Below are positions 52,387 to 60,609 of a stretch of 64,000 bases of DNA, one piece after another. The translations under genes were made by a program, and so were the position numbers. How positions within the stretch are numbered: position 1 is the stretch's first letter; every line of letters begins with the position of its first letter. The notes under the pieces are model-generated. The model did not search any database, had not been told where the DNA came from, and saw only the letters and a program-made list of their open reading frames with translations. This DNA comes from Parabacteroides sp900760525 (GTDB taxonomy: Bacteria > Bacteroidota > Bacteroidia > Bacteroidales > Tannerellaceae), in NCBI RefSeq assembly GCF_049860805.1, contig NZ_CP187555.1:3782001-3846000 (forward strand). The letters are read 5' to 3'.

Positions 52387-53583
52387 TCAGTATAAATGAT
52401 AAATCGTAACGAGTGGATTCGAGCCTTCCGTTATCTGTTGCAAAACTGGGTGTTTCTCCAGACCGGGACTTTTCTCTTTGAGATATTCGATTTCTACGGC
52501 GGTGTTGAATTGTACCATTTGCTTTTTACCGGGATAAGACAGGTAAGGCCAGATGGGCAGGCCGCTGTCTTTTGCATTGCGGATGCCTATCCCTGCCAAA
52601 GTCCAATTGTTTTTGAATAATTCCTGTGCATTCAACGGAGAGGTTTCACGCGCCAGTTCGCCGGTTTCCTTATTAAAACTGTATAGATAGAACCTGGATT
52701 GGTCGGAACCTTCGAAGCATTTAACGAAGTAATGCCGGGGTGTCTCGAAGAAGCTGAAGACGTTATATTTCCCATCTACCGTCTCATTACCGGTTTTGGA
52801 AGAGCGCATTTCTTTTTCTTCCTCGGCAGAATATCCCGTGTTGATAAGGAAAGCCGGAACGATATTCCGAGCATTTACATTCCAAACCGTGTCTATCCCG
52901 TCCGAATAGCAAAGTATGCCGTCTGTGCTGCCGCTGTAGATCCAACCTTTCAGGCTTGTCTCTTCCAACGGCATAAGATCCATATTCCCGATCGTATGCC
53001 GGAATGCGATCGTATCGTCTGTGGCCCAGTTAAACACTCCGAGACTGAACATCCCCGGTGTATTCATGGGAACGTACATCCGTCCTAATTCAGCCATCGT
53101 ATTCGGTCCGACTGAAAATTGGTAAGAGTAAGGGCGGGGATTCTCTATTTTTTTGATAAATTCTCCATCAAAGGAGTAGAAAGAAGTGGAGAAGTATTCG
53201 CTGACACAGAAGAGGCGGTTCTCTTCATCTACCGTTAGCGAGATGATCTGTCCGGTTTCTCCCGGTCCGTTTCCTGTTTTAGCGATACAGCGCAGGAACT
53301 TCCCTTTCCGGTCGAACTGCAGGACACCGTCCTGACGGGTGGAGTAGACGAAGATGTATTCGTCGGAAACACATAAATCCAAGACATCTGCGATCAGTGA
53401 TTCATCTGTCAGCTCCAACGGGACATATTCGATGGATTCTATTTCGTCTGCAATCCCTACTTGACCGGAAGTGAAACTTGTTGCTGTCAGATCGATCTGG
53501 GGTAATTTGCCGGCGGATTGATCTGATCCGCATCCGGTAAAAGTGATAATGGCTGTCATAAGCCCGAACAACATCTTTTTCAT
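52387..53583 (-). CDS. 6-bladed beta-propeller lipoprotein
   Basis: This 398-residue lipoprotein (lipobox TFTGC) has repeated propeller blades: YIFVYSTRQDGVLQFDRKGKFLRCI and NRLFCVSEYFSTSFYSFDGEFIKKI, each with an aromatic-Asp-x-x-Gly turn. Many Bacteroidetes encode such six-bladed lipoproteins of unknown ligand. A -7 box TATTTTTG on the minus strand lies at 53598-53605, very near the start. The next upstream gene, 66 bp away, encodes a TPR protein. Confidence 0.75.
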   Translation of the reverse strand: MKKMLFGLMTAIITFTGCGSDQSAGKLPQIDLTATSFTSGQVGIADEIESIEYVPLELTDESLIADVLDLCVSDEYIFVYSTRQDGVLQFDRKGKFLRCIAKTGNGPGETGQIISLTVDEENRLFCVSEYFSTSFYSFDGEFIKKIENPRPYSYQFSVGPNTMAELGRMYVPMNTPGMFSLGVFNWATDDTIAFRHTIGNMDLMPLEETSLKGWIYSGSTDGILCYSDGIDTVWNVNARNIVPAFLINTGYSAEEEKEMRSSKTGNETVDGKYNVFSFFETPRHYFVKCFEGSDQSRFYLYSFNKETGELARETSPLNAQELFKNNWTLAGIGIRNAKDSGLPIWPYLSYPGKKQMVQFNTAVEIEYLKEKSPGLEKHPVLQQITEGSNPLVTIYHLY

Positions 53584-53649
53584 ACGCTTTTTTCTGGCAA
53601 AAATAGAGGAAACGGTTTGCTTTGCGGTTTCACATCAGTTCACATTTGC

Positions 53650-54885
53650 TTAAAAATCACGGATCAAGGAGTCGCATAGCTCAGGCGTACCCTTTTCACC
53701 CGTTATTTTCCGATACAGGCGTACGCGACGCATCGAAATTGCCTGGTTGGTGCAACAGAGAAGCATGGCGGCAGTCGAAGGGGGAATTTCCATCTTGATC
53801 AGGCAGCACATGCGCCATTCCTGTTCGCTAAGCTTCGGTACTTCTTTTTTCAGCCGTTCGCGAAACTCCGGATAGGTCCGGTTGAGCGCTTGTAATAGTT
53901 CTTCCCAGTCTTTGGGAGCTGGTTTCCATTCTTCCTTTTTGTGGAAACGCAGGTAAATTTCCGAAGAATGGAAGTCTGCCTCGGACAGAGAAACGGCGGT
54001 CTTCTTCTGTCGGTAGCGGGAATAACCCCAGATTCCTGAACTACAAGATACAAGTAGAGTGAGCCAGACGTATATCTGACCTTTCTGTGTTTTTTGGGTG
54101 TTGGACAAACGTCTTTCCCATTCTTTCTGCTCCGAGGCTCGGAGGAGTCGGGTGATTTGATTTTGTTCTTTTTCCTGTCGCAGTTCAGATAAGTAATGGA
54201 GGTAGCTTTTGTGGTAGAAATCCGCTTGCAAACTATCTCCACGATTTTGGGCGATACGTGACAGGGCGACATATAGATGCGGATGGGAAGAAGGGACTTC
54301 ACTTAAATTCTTTTCGGCTTCATCCAATTTCCCCACTGTAATTTGCAAATCTGCCAGAGCTAAATATATTTCCGCTTTCTCTTCCCGTGGAACCGTTTGT
54401 CCCGACTCTGCTTTTAATAAAGTTTCAGCCTCTTTATAACTTCCATTCTGCTGCAGGATCTTTGCCTGTTTGATCCGGCAACCGGCCATTACATAATAAT
54501 AAAAGGCGCTGTCTGCCTGCCCGGACAGGGAATAGATATCACCTATTTCCCGGTAAAGCACCAGTCGTAGTGAGTCACCGGCAGGGTTCCGGATATAGTT
54601 TAATGCTATATTCTCGTTTTCCAATGCTTTCTGCTTCAATGATTGTTTCCGGTAGATTTTTCCTGTTTCCAGATAGGCAATGGAAAGGGCAACGCTGTCC
54701 TTTTCTTTTTCCGCCTGCTCGATCGCCTGTCTATAGGTCTCTAATGCCGGGAGAAACTGCAACCTTTCTCTGTAAAAAGCAGCCTGCCGAAGAAGTTCAC
54801 CGGTGGTCGCAATCCCGTTCTGTCCGGAAGAAGAACAGGCCGTGAAAAGGCAAATGAGAAAGAGTATCCCTATTTTATGTATCAT
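53650..54885 (-). CDS. TPR lipoprotein/membrane protein with C-terminal helix-turn-helix-like region
   Basis: This approximately 411-residue protein has lipobox LICLFTAC and TPR repeats at about 25-260 (YRQAIEQAEKEKDSVALSIA). A coiled region rich in Gln/Glu follows, then a transmembrane helix (YVWLTLLVSCSSGIWGYS, about 290). The C-terminal part (EQEWRMCCLIKMEIPPSTAAMLLCCTNQAISMRRVRLYRKI) resembles the DNA-binding helix-turn-helix of LuxR-type Bacteroidetes TPR regulators. The start is set at the ATG 54885 because the longer frame to 54936 adds a non-signal leader. It may sense an envelope signal for the propeller gene. Confidence 0.68.
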   Translation of the reverse strand: MIHKIGILFLICLFTACSSSGQNGIATTGELLRQAAFYRERLQFLPALETYRQAIEQAEKEKDSVALSIAYLETGKIYRKQSLKQKALENENIALNYIRNPAGDSLRLVLYREIGDIYSLSGQADSAFYYYVMAGCRIKQAKILQQNGSYKEAETLLKAESGQTVPREEKAEIYLALADLQITVGKLDEAEKNLSEVPSSHPHLYVALSRIAQNRGDSLQADFYHKSYLHYLSELRQEKEQNQITRLLRASEQKEWERRLSNTQKTQKGQIYVWLTLLVSCSSGIWGYSRYRQKKTAVSLSEADFHSSEIYLRFHKKEEWKPAPKDWEELLQALNRTYPEFRERLKKEVPKLSEQEWRMCCLIKMEIPPSTAAMLLCCTNQAISMRRVRLYRKITGEKGTPELCDSLIRDF

Positions 54886-55035
54886 CTGAATCCTTCTTTT
54901 GGAGGGGTAAAGATAGTAACATTCCTCAATAGGCAATCTTTATTTATGGAAAAGGTTATTCCTCCCCGTTTACTCTCCCAAAATGGGTTTTGCAAACGGA
55001 GAGGGTGATAAATATGTACGCTATATCTCTGATTT

Positions 55036-56811
55036 TTAGTCGCCGAATTGCAATATTTCGTACTGGACAGGATAATCGATCTTTTTCTTCAGTTCTTGCT
55101 TGACGGTTTCCACCAGGTCTTTAGGAGCTCTTTTGTTGATCTTGATGCTTACTTTCATAATATTATCCCTGTAAATCTTGTCTATGCGTTGTCCGAGGTT
55201 AGGTCCCGGTTTGGCATGGCGATCATATAAAACGAACTGTTGGTCCGGTTGCCCGTCCCGATAACTGAAAGTAACCTGTCCCGCAGGAGGTGGTGGCGGA
55301 GGAGGTGGAGCAGCAGCATCTCCGATCTTGAAAACATTCGTGTTGATTTCACCAGTCAACCCTTTTTTCTCCAATAGGCTTTTGAGTTTCTCCATCTCTT
55401 GCCTAGAAATCTTGGAATTCTCAGGTTGAAGGATCAGAGGAGTAGACTTGGATATCTGATCCAGTCGCGGATCATTCTGATTCGCACTGAATTTACTTAT
55501 GCTAAGCGCTACGACAATCTTTTTATTCTGAATCAGATAAACCACATCATCATATCTGCGGGAAGGTTTGGCAACTTCATCCATGACAGTATTCGGCACA
55601 GCCATGTCGATCTTGCATTTAATCCCCTTTTCTTCCAAAACACCTTTTACCTTTTCTAAATAAGAAGCCGGTATATCATTGAAAGCCGGATTGACAGTTA
55701 CTTCTAAGGCGTTCTTGAATTGCCCCTCCGCTACTCGCATTCTGATCCTGTCCAAGTTTTTGCATACTATACTGTTCAGATCCTCCGAATCCGATTCTTT
55801 GTAGGTGAGGAAAACTGCATGATCCTGTTGCATAGTTTCCTTATTTACCATACTTTTGTTAACCGGTAGATGAAGGTTGCCGGCCATTTTTGCTGCCGGT
55901 GGCGGACTTGCCTCCGGGTGGGCGAACGCACTTAAGGCCGCGAGGCCTACCGGGACCAGGAGCGCAAGCTTCAACCGGGCCCAATTGTTCGATTTCTTTT
56001 TTAACATCATAGTAATACGTTTTTTAATTTTACTGTGGTTGAAGCTGTTGGCAAGAGTGTAGAGGCTGGAGCCGACAGCTTTTTTCACGAGTAATAGTTG
56101 ATATTTTGTTGCATCGATGCCTTGGCTGAGTACACCTTTATCCGCCTGGTATTCGTGTATATCCCGCAATTCCCTTTTTAATAGCCATACGGCGGGATTA
56201 AACCATTGCAGCAGAAGAGTCGTTTCCATATAGATCAGATCGACTGAATGGTTATAGCGGAGGTGCATTTTTTCGTGTATTAATATTTCCTCCGGATGAT
56301 TCCGGTAATCGTCTTCCGAAAGAAAGATATAACGCCCCCAACTGAAGGGAGACAGGGAGCCGGAAATCAAGATCAACGTGTACTTTCCCTGTCTTAGTTT
56401 TCGGCCTCTCTCTGCCAGTTGATACATTTTTCTGAATGACAGAATCGTTGTACACAAACATATACAGCAGCCCGTAAAATAAATAACCCCGATTATCTCT
56501 GTCCAGGGAACGGATGTATTTTTCTGCTCTGTTACGGCCGTAATCATTTTTTCCTTTTCCGGATCCGGAACTATTTTAACCTCTTCTTCCTGGAAAATCA
56601 TCTCTAATTGGCTGACCGGCCGACTAAGTGGGAGAAACCGGACTGTTTTGATCCGGCAGATCGGCAAGAGCATGCAAATCACAATTCCAACCAGTAATAT
56701 CCAGCGGTTGAACCTGAAAAACGTGTCGTTGCTGAACAACGCCTTGAAACAGACATAGAATACAGTCAGGCAAATACCGGATTTTAATATGTATAGAAGA
56801 AAGGCTTCCAT
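55036..56811 (-). CDS. BlaR1-type M56 metallopeptidase, antirepressor sensor
   Basis: This 591-residue protein has three or four N-terminal membrane helices and the M56 metalloprotease motif HEKMH (in ILIHEKMHLRYNHSVDLIYMETT, about 190), with downstream EYQADKGVL. It then has a long periplasmic C-terminus containing poly-proline (about 485) and three related modules of about 35 residues (ending CKIDM, TGEINT, VQYEILQF). It has no penicillin-binding domain, so it senses something other than beta-lactam. It probably cleaves BlaI, encoded 12 bp upstream in the same transcript. Confidence 0.82.
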   Translation of the reverse strand: MEAFLLYILKSGICLTVFYVCFKALFSNDTFFRFNRWILLVGIVICMLLPICRIKTVRFLPLSRPVSQLEMIFQEEEVKIVPDPEKEKMITAVTEQKNTSVPWTEIIGVIYFTGCCICLCTTILSFRKMYQLAERGRKLRQGKYTLILISGSLSPFSWGRYIFLSEDDYRNHPEEILIHEKMHLRYNHSVDLIYMETTLLLQWFNPAVWLLKRELRDIHEYQADKGVLSQGIDATKYQLLLVKKAVGSSLYTLANSFNHSKIKKRITMMLKKKSNNWARLKLALLVPVGLAALSAFAHPEASPPPAAKMAGNLHLPVNKSMVNKETMQQDHAVFLTYKESDSEDLNSIVCKNLDRIRMRVAEGQFKNALEVTVNPAFNDIPASYLEKVKGVLEEKGIKCKIDMAVPNTVMDEVAKPSRRYDDVVYLIQNKKIVVALSISKFSANQNDPRLDQISKSTPLILQPENSKISRQEMEKLKSLLEKKGLTGEINTNVFKIGDAAAPPPPPPPPAGQVTFSYRDGQPDQQFVLYDRHAKPGPNLGQRIDKIYRDNIMKVSIKINKRAPKDLVETVKQELKKKIDYPVQYEILQFGD

Positions 56812-56823
56812 AAGCGTTGGCTT

Positions 56824-57180
56824 TTATTTGTTCTTGATTTGCCGGATCAGTTCCTGAAGTTCGTCGATCGTAAGCGCTTCTTCTTCGATCAGCGTCGAAA
56901 CGACGCGGGTATACGAATTGTCATAATATTTGCCGATCACCTGTTTCAGGGAATTACGCCGGTAGTCGTCTTCCGATACCAGCGCGTAGTATTGGTGCGT
57001 ATTGCCATACACCTTATATCCGATATATCCTTTTTCTTCCAGTGAGCGGACAATTGTGGACAAAGTGTTGTAATGCGGCTTGGGTTCTTCTTGCAAGTCG
57101 AGTAGTTTGCGTACAAAAAGAGGACCTTTTGCCCAGAAGTAACTCAATATTTCTTCTTCTTTTGATGTTAATCTGATCAT
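56824..57180 (-). CDS. BlaI/MecI/CopY-family repressor
   Basis: This 118-residue winged-helix repressor (MIRLTSKEEEILSYFWAKGP, KPHYNTLSTIVRSLEEKGYIGYK, a recognition helix of the BlaI type) has a C-terminal dimerisation helix. The start is placed at the ATG 57180; the longer frame to 57207 begins inside the -7 region. It controls itself and the BlaR1-like protease, and binds the palindrome next to the promoter. Confidence 0.88.
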   Translation of the reverse strand: MIRLTSKEEEILSYFWAKGPLFVRKLLDLQEEPKPHYNTLSTIVRSLEEKGYIGYKVYGNTHQYYALVSEDDYRRNSLKQVIGKYYDNSYTRVVSTLIEEEALTIDELQELIRQIKNK

Positions 57181-57206
57181 AATCCGTTTCTTATTAGAGG
57201 AATGCA

Positions 57207-57251
57207 CAAATATAACTATATTATTTAGTAATACAACTATAATATATAGTT
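57207..57251 (-). promoter_or_regulatory. Promoter and BlaI operator of the blaI-blaR1 genes
   Basis: On the minus strand, TTG (57236-57234), 19 bp, TATATTTG (57214-57207). The palindrome AACTATA-ATA-TATAGTT (57235-57251) touches the -33 element, so repressor binding would block RNA polymerase. Confidence 0.6.
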
Positions 57252-57337
57252 ATTTTACTATATTTCTTAGTAGATCTCCTTTCACCCCTATTTTTAGCAG
57301 GAAATCAGTACCTTTGTACCCGTTATTGACGATAAAT

Positions 57338-58369
57338 ATGAAAATAGGTACAATAGATTTAGGTGAACACCCCGTCTTCCTGGCTCCTATGGAAGATGTT
57401 ACAGATATATCTTTCCGGTTGATGTGTAAACGTTTTGGTGCGGATATGGTTTATACCGAGTTTGTTTCGGCAGACGCCCTGATACGTAGCATAAATAAAA
57501 CACAACAAAAACTGAACGTAGCGGATGAAGAACGTCCTGTCGCCATCCAAATATATGGCCGTGATGTCCCGACAATGGTCGAAGCCGCACAGATTTGCGA
57601 GGCCGCTCATCCGGACATCCTCGATATCAATTTCGGTTGCCCGGTGAAACGGGTGGCGGGCAAAGGTGCAGGTGCCGGTATGTTGCGCAATATCCCGCTA
57701 ATGCTGGATATCACCCGCGAAGTCGTTAAAGCGGTGAAGATTCCTGTAACCGTGAAAACTCGTCTGGGTTGGGATGCCGATAACCGGATTATTGTGGATC
57801 TGGCCGAGCAATTGCAGGATTGCGGTATTGCCGCTCTTTCTATCCACGGGCGTACCCGTGCGCAGATGTATACGGGAGAAGCGGACTGGACGTTGATCGG
57901 CGAGGTAAAAAAGAATCCCCGTATGCATATTCCTATAATCGGTAATGGCGATGTCATTTCCGCCGAGGTTTGCAAACAACGTTTCGAACAGTATGGAGTG
58001 GATGCCGTCATGATCGGCCGTGGCAGTATTGGCCGTCCGTGGATTTTCCGTGAAGTAAAGCATTATTTAAATACAGGCGAATTATTGCCTGCCGAATCTT
58101 TCTCCTGGTATCTGGATATCTTGAAAAAGCAGGTGGAACAAAGTGTGGAACGTCTGGATGAACGCCGGGGAATTCTCCATATCCGCAGGCATTTAGCTGC
58201 AACTCCGTTGTTTAAAGGAATTCCCGATTTCAAACAAACACGTGTTGCGATGTTGCGTGCAGAGACTGTGGAAGAACTGTTCGATATCCTGAATTCCATC
58301 CCAGAGAAATTCCAGTTAGGAAGCGGATTTCAAGGCGATTCAGAGGTGTCAGAATCAATAGATTATTGA
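57338..58369 (+). CDS. dusB: tRNA-dihydrouridine synthase, DusB-type
   Basis: This approximately 343-residue flavoenzyme reduces uridine to dihydrouridine in tRNA. It has APMEDVTDISFR near the start (FMN-site), DINFGCPVKRVAGKGAGAGML with the catalytic Cys (about 98), VKTRLGWD, and ALSIHGRTRAQMY followed by GNGDVIS and GRGSIGRPW. The start is the ATG at 57338; an earlier in-frame TTG at 57314 lies inside the -7 box TACCTTTG (57309-57316). Confidence 0.93.
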   Translation: MKIGTIDLGEHPVFLAPMEDVTDISFRLMCKRFGADMVYTEFVSADALIRSINKTQQKLNVADEERPVAIQIYGRDVPTMVEAAQICEAAHPDILDINFGCPVKRVAGKGAGAGMLRNIPLMLDITREVVKAVKIPVTVKTRLGWDADNRIIVDLAEQLQDCGIAALSIHGRTRAQMYTGEADWTLIGEVKKNPRMHIPIIGNGDVISAEVCKQRFEQYGVDAVMIGRGSIGRPWIFREVKHYLNTGELLPAESFSWYLDILKKQVEQSVERLDERRGILHIRRHLAATPLFKGIPDFKQTRVAMLRAETVEELFDILNSIPEKFQLGSGFQGDSEVSESIDY

Positions 58370-58486
58370 TATAATAATAGTGTGAATCCGCACACAGTGT
58401 CAAATTTAAAACAAAAAGTAGCAAATTTGCAATAAAATGTAACCATAAACTCTTGCATATTCAATAAATATACTTTATATTTGCAG

Positions 58487-58617
58487 TGAGTTTTTTTCAT
58501 AGTATTTTAGATCTAAGGTTAACAAAGTCTTTGCAGAGGGGGAATCGAGAGACTGTTTCGCTGGAAAGCAACAAAAAAGCCGCATCCATTTTATTATAGG
58601 GAGTGCGGCTTTTTTGT
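58487..58617 (+). ncRNA. Small RNA gene, diverged family copy E
   Basis: The promoter is TTG 58453-58455, 20 bp, TATATTTG 58476-58483. The 5' part GAGTTTTTTTCATAGTATT, with AGATCTAAGGTTAACAAAG, matches the other copies. After that the body is different (GTCTTTGCAGAGGGGG...) and ends in an unrelated terminator. The common part therefore stops at the RNA middle. The RNA would be about 130 nt. It lies between dusB and the S41 peptidase gene, in a 277-bp gap. Confidence 0.7.
58571..58617. terminator. Bidirectional terminator
   Basis: ACAAAAAAGCCGCA (58571-58584) and its exact complement (58604-58617) form a 14-bp stem with A-runs and T-runs at the outer ends. It suits both small RNA copy E on the plus strand and the S41 gene on the minus strand. 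Confidence 0.85.
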
Positions 58618-58646
58618 GGATTATCGTCATTGTTTCTCTTTTTATT

Positions 58647-59666
58647 TCATTCAGTAGGAATCTGAGCCGAATCGCTCTTAGCCAACAGCAATTCGATTGC
58701 GGCATCAATGATCGTATCCCGTCCTTTCATGATATCATCGCCTGTAATAGACACCTTGATATCCGGGTCGATTCCGAATTCCGTATGCTGTTTGTTCACA
58801 TCCAACACCGGACAAGCCGAGAAACGGACGCTCCATCCGTTCGGCAATTCCGAACTGAAAGGCAGGCCGCTACCACCTCCCGTGCGATCGCCCATGATCG
58901 TGACTTGCGGCAGCAGGCGCATCACATTGACAAAATCGTTTGTAGCGCTGTAAGAGTGGCGGTTTGTCAACACGATAACCGGACGGCTCCAACGAATACG
59001 GTCCGATGGGGAAAGATAGACCGGACTGGGCTCGGTAAAGTCGTTATGCCCGTTTCCCTTCTTATATTGCGTATAGCCCGTCAGCATCTTCTCCTCGAGG
59101 AAACGTGAAGCGATACGGTCGGAAAAAGTCATGGAACCGCCTCCATTATCACGCACATCGAATATCAGCCCTTTGCATTCCTTGAAATGCAAGAACATAT
59201 AATCCAGATTGTTTTCACCTACGCCACTCGAGAAACTGCCGTAATAGACATATCCGATCTTATCGTCCGCCAAACGTTTGTATTTCATCCCCCCGGCAAT
59301 CTTGTAGTCCGTACCGAGATAATTGTCCTGTATTTCAGTATAGAAATTGGCCGGATAATCTTCGTACCAGGCCCAGTAACGGGACATATCGAAAGAGGAG
59401 ATCAGGTTGGTATGGCCGTCTTTTACCTCGGCAAGCATTTTACCGAGAATATCAAACAATTCATACTGGCTCATCGTGTCCCCCACAAGCAGGCTATACC
59501 GGTCGTGCACGTCGTCCCAGTCCACATCCTTGAAGGTAAAGAAACAGTAGTTCTCGTCCATGATACGCCAAAGCGCCTCGAAGTTATCGCGGGGAGACGA
59601 ATTATATTCTGTCGCTTTCTCGCAACTGGAGAACAGGACGCAAAAGAAAAGGAGATAATATTTCAT
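58647..59666 (-). CDS. S41-family C-terminal-processing-type peptidase lipoprotein
   Basis: This approximately 339-residue lipoprotein (lipobox CVLFSSC after MKYYLLFF; start set at ATG 59666, since the frame to 59708 lacks a signal) has an S41 catalytic region. Key motifs are YYGSFSSGVGEN, LIFDVRDNGGGSM and NRHSYSATNDFVNVM, with the Ser near 270 and a nearby Lys or Asp completing the serine protease. There is no PDZ domain, as in the short Bacteroidetes members. It would cut proteins in the periplasm or at the surface. Confidence 0.82.
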   Translation of the reverse strand: MKYYLLFFCVLFSSCEKATEYNSSPRDNFEALWRIMDENYCFFTFKDVDWDDVHDRYSLLVGDTMSQYELFDILGKMLAEVKDGHTNLISSFDMSRYWAWYEDYPANFYTEIQDNYLGTDYKIAGGMKYKRLADDKIGYVYYGSFSSGVGENNLDYMFLHFKECKGLIFDVRDNGGGSMTFSDRIASRFLEEKMLTGYTQYKKGNGHNDFTEPSPVYLSPSDRIRWSRPVIVLTNRHSYSATNDFVNVMRLLPQVTIMGDRTGGGSGLPFSSELPNGWSVRFSACPVLDVNKQHTEFGIDPDIKVSITGDDIMKGRDTIIDAAIELLLAKSDSAQIPTE

Positions 59667-59734
59667 TACCGCCCTCTGAAAAGCACGGCAAAATAAATCA
59701 GATATCATATTCTTTAATTTTCAATTTCTAATTT

Positions 59735-60604
59735 TCAATTTCCATAGTAGGCGCTTCTGTATCGGTGAGCATCCTTCTTTAAACGCTTGCCGCCGAAAGA
59801 GACAAATTCTTTCACAAGCCCGACCATAAAGGAGTTGGAGAGGATATGCGTCTTGATGCTGTTCACATCCGTCCGGTACATACTATTCAGATAGCCGACG
59901 CGGACCGTAAAGTTCGACACCGGAATATCGAGCGTGAAATAGTTCCGCATCGCAAACTTATTATGGAACGAACTGAACCGCACGATCCCATCCGCACTGC
60001 CTTGCGTCAGGAAATAATAGGGTTCGCCCTTATGCACCGAGAAGAGCACGCCGGCAAAGGGTATCTCCGCCTGATAACGGAGCGTGAGCGGAAAATCCTG
60101 GATCTTGAAATTATAGATCGCCATAGCCGACAAGTTCAGGTCGAAGTCCGCCTTACCGGAAACCGGGTTGTTGCTGTTACGCGTGTTATAGATAAAACCG
60201 CCCGAGAGACGTGCAGAAGCACCGGTCAAGACCTTCAATCCGGGCAGCAGTTGCGGGAAGCGGTAATGATAGCCAAGGCTGTAGTCTACGAAACCGGCAT
60301 ATTCGTTTGCCGTCTCCGCCCCGTTGCGGGTCGAACCGAACTCCACGTTAATCAGTTGCTGCCGTGATATTTTATAGTCCGCCAGCCGCACAACCTTCAT
60401 CCGTTCATTGAGAATCCGCGCCACCCAGCCCGTATAATTAATGTCCGTACTGGGCGAGAGATAGGTGTCCCGCAAATTATAACCACCGATCCCGACCATC
60501 GTGCTCTCGTTGGTCGAGCGGGGCACTTCGTCCTCAACAGACTGAGCCATCAGCGGCAAAGCCAGACAAAGGAACAGAAACATCAGACTGGTTGTCTTAT
60601 TCAT
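59735..60604 (-). CDS. DUF3316 protein, probable outer-membrane barrel
   Basis: This is a 289-residue secreted protein (signal peptide ending LMAQS) whose body has regular beta-strand pairs with alternating hydrophobic residues (DFPLTLRYQAEIPFAGVLFS). This is the DUF3316 family, predicted to be outer-membrane proteins of unknown role. The ATG at 60604 is preferred over the GTG at 60610, which overlaps the parC stop. It follows parC directly and may be co-transcribed with it. Confidence 0.72.
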   Translation of the reverse strand: MNKTTSLMFLFLCLALPLMAQSVEDEVPRSTNESTMVGIGGYNLRDTYLSPSTDINYTGWVARILNERMKVVRLADYKISRQQLINVEFGSTRNGAETANEYAGFVDYSLGYHYRFPQLLPGLKVLTGASARLSGGFIYNTRNSNNPVSGKADFDLNLSAMAIYNFKIQDFPLTLRYQAEIPFAGVLFSVHKGEPYYFLTQGSADGIVRFSSFHNKFAMRNYFTLDIPVSNFTVRVGYLNSMYRTDVNSIKTHILSNSFMVGLVKEFVSFGGKRLKKDAHRYRSAYYGN

Positions 60605-60609
60605 ACGCA

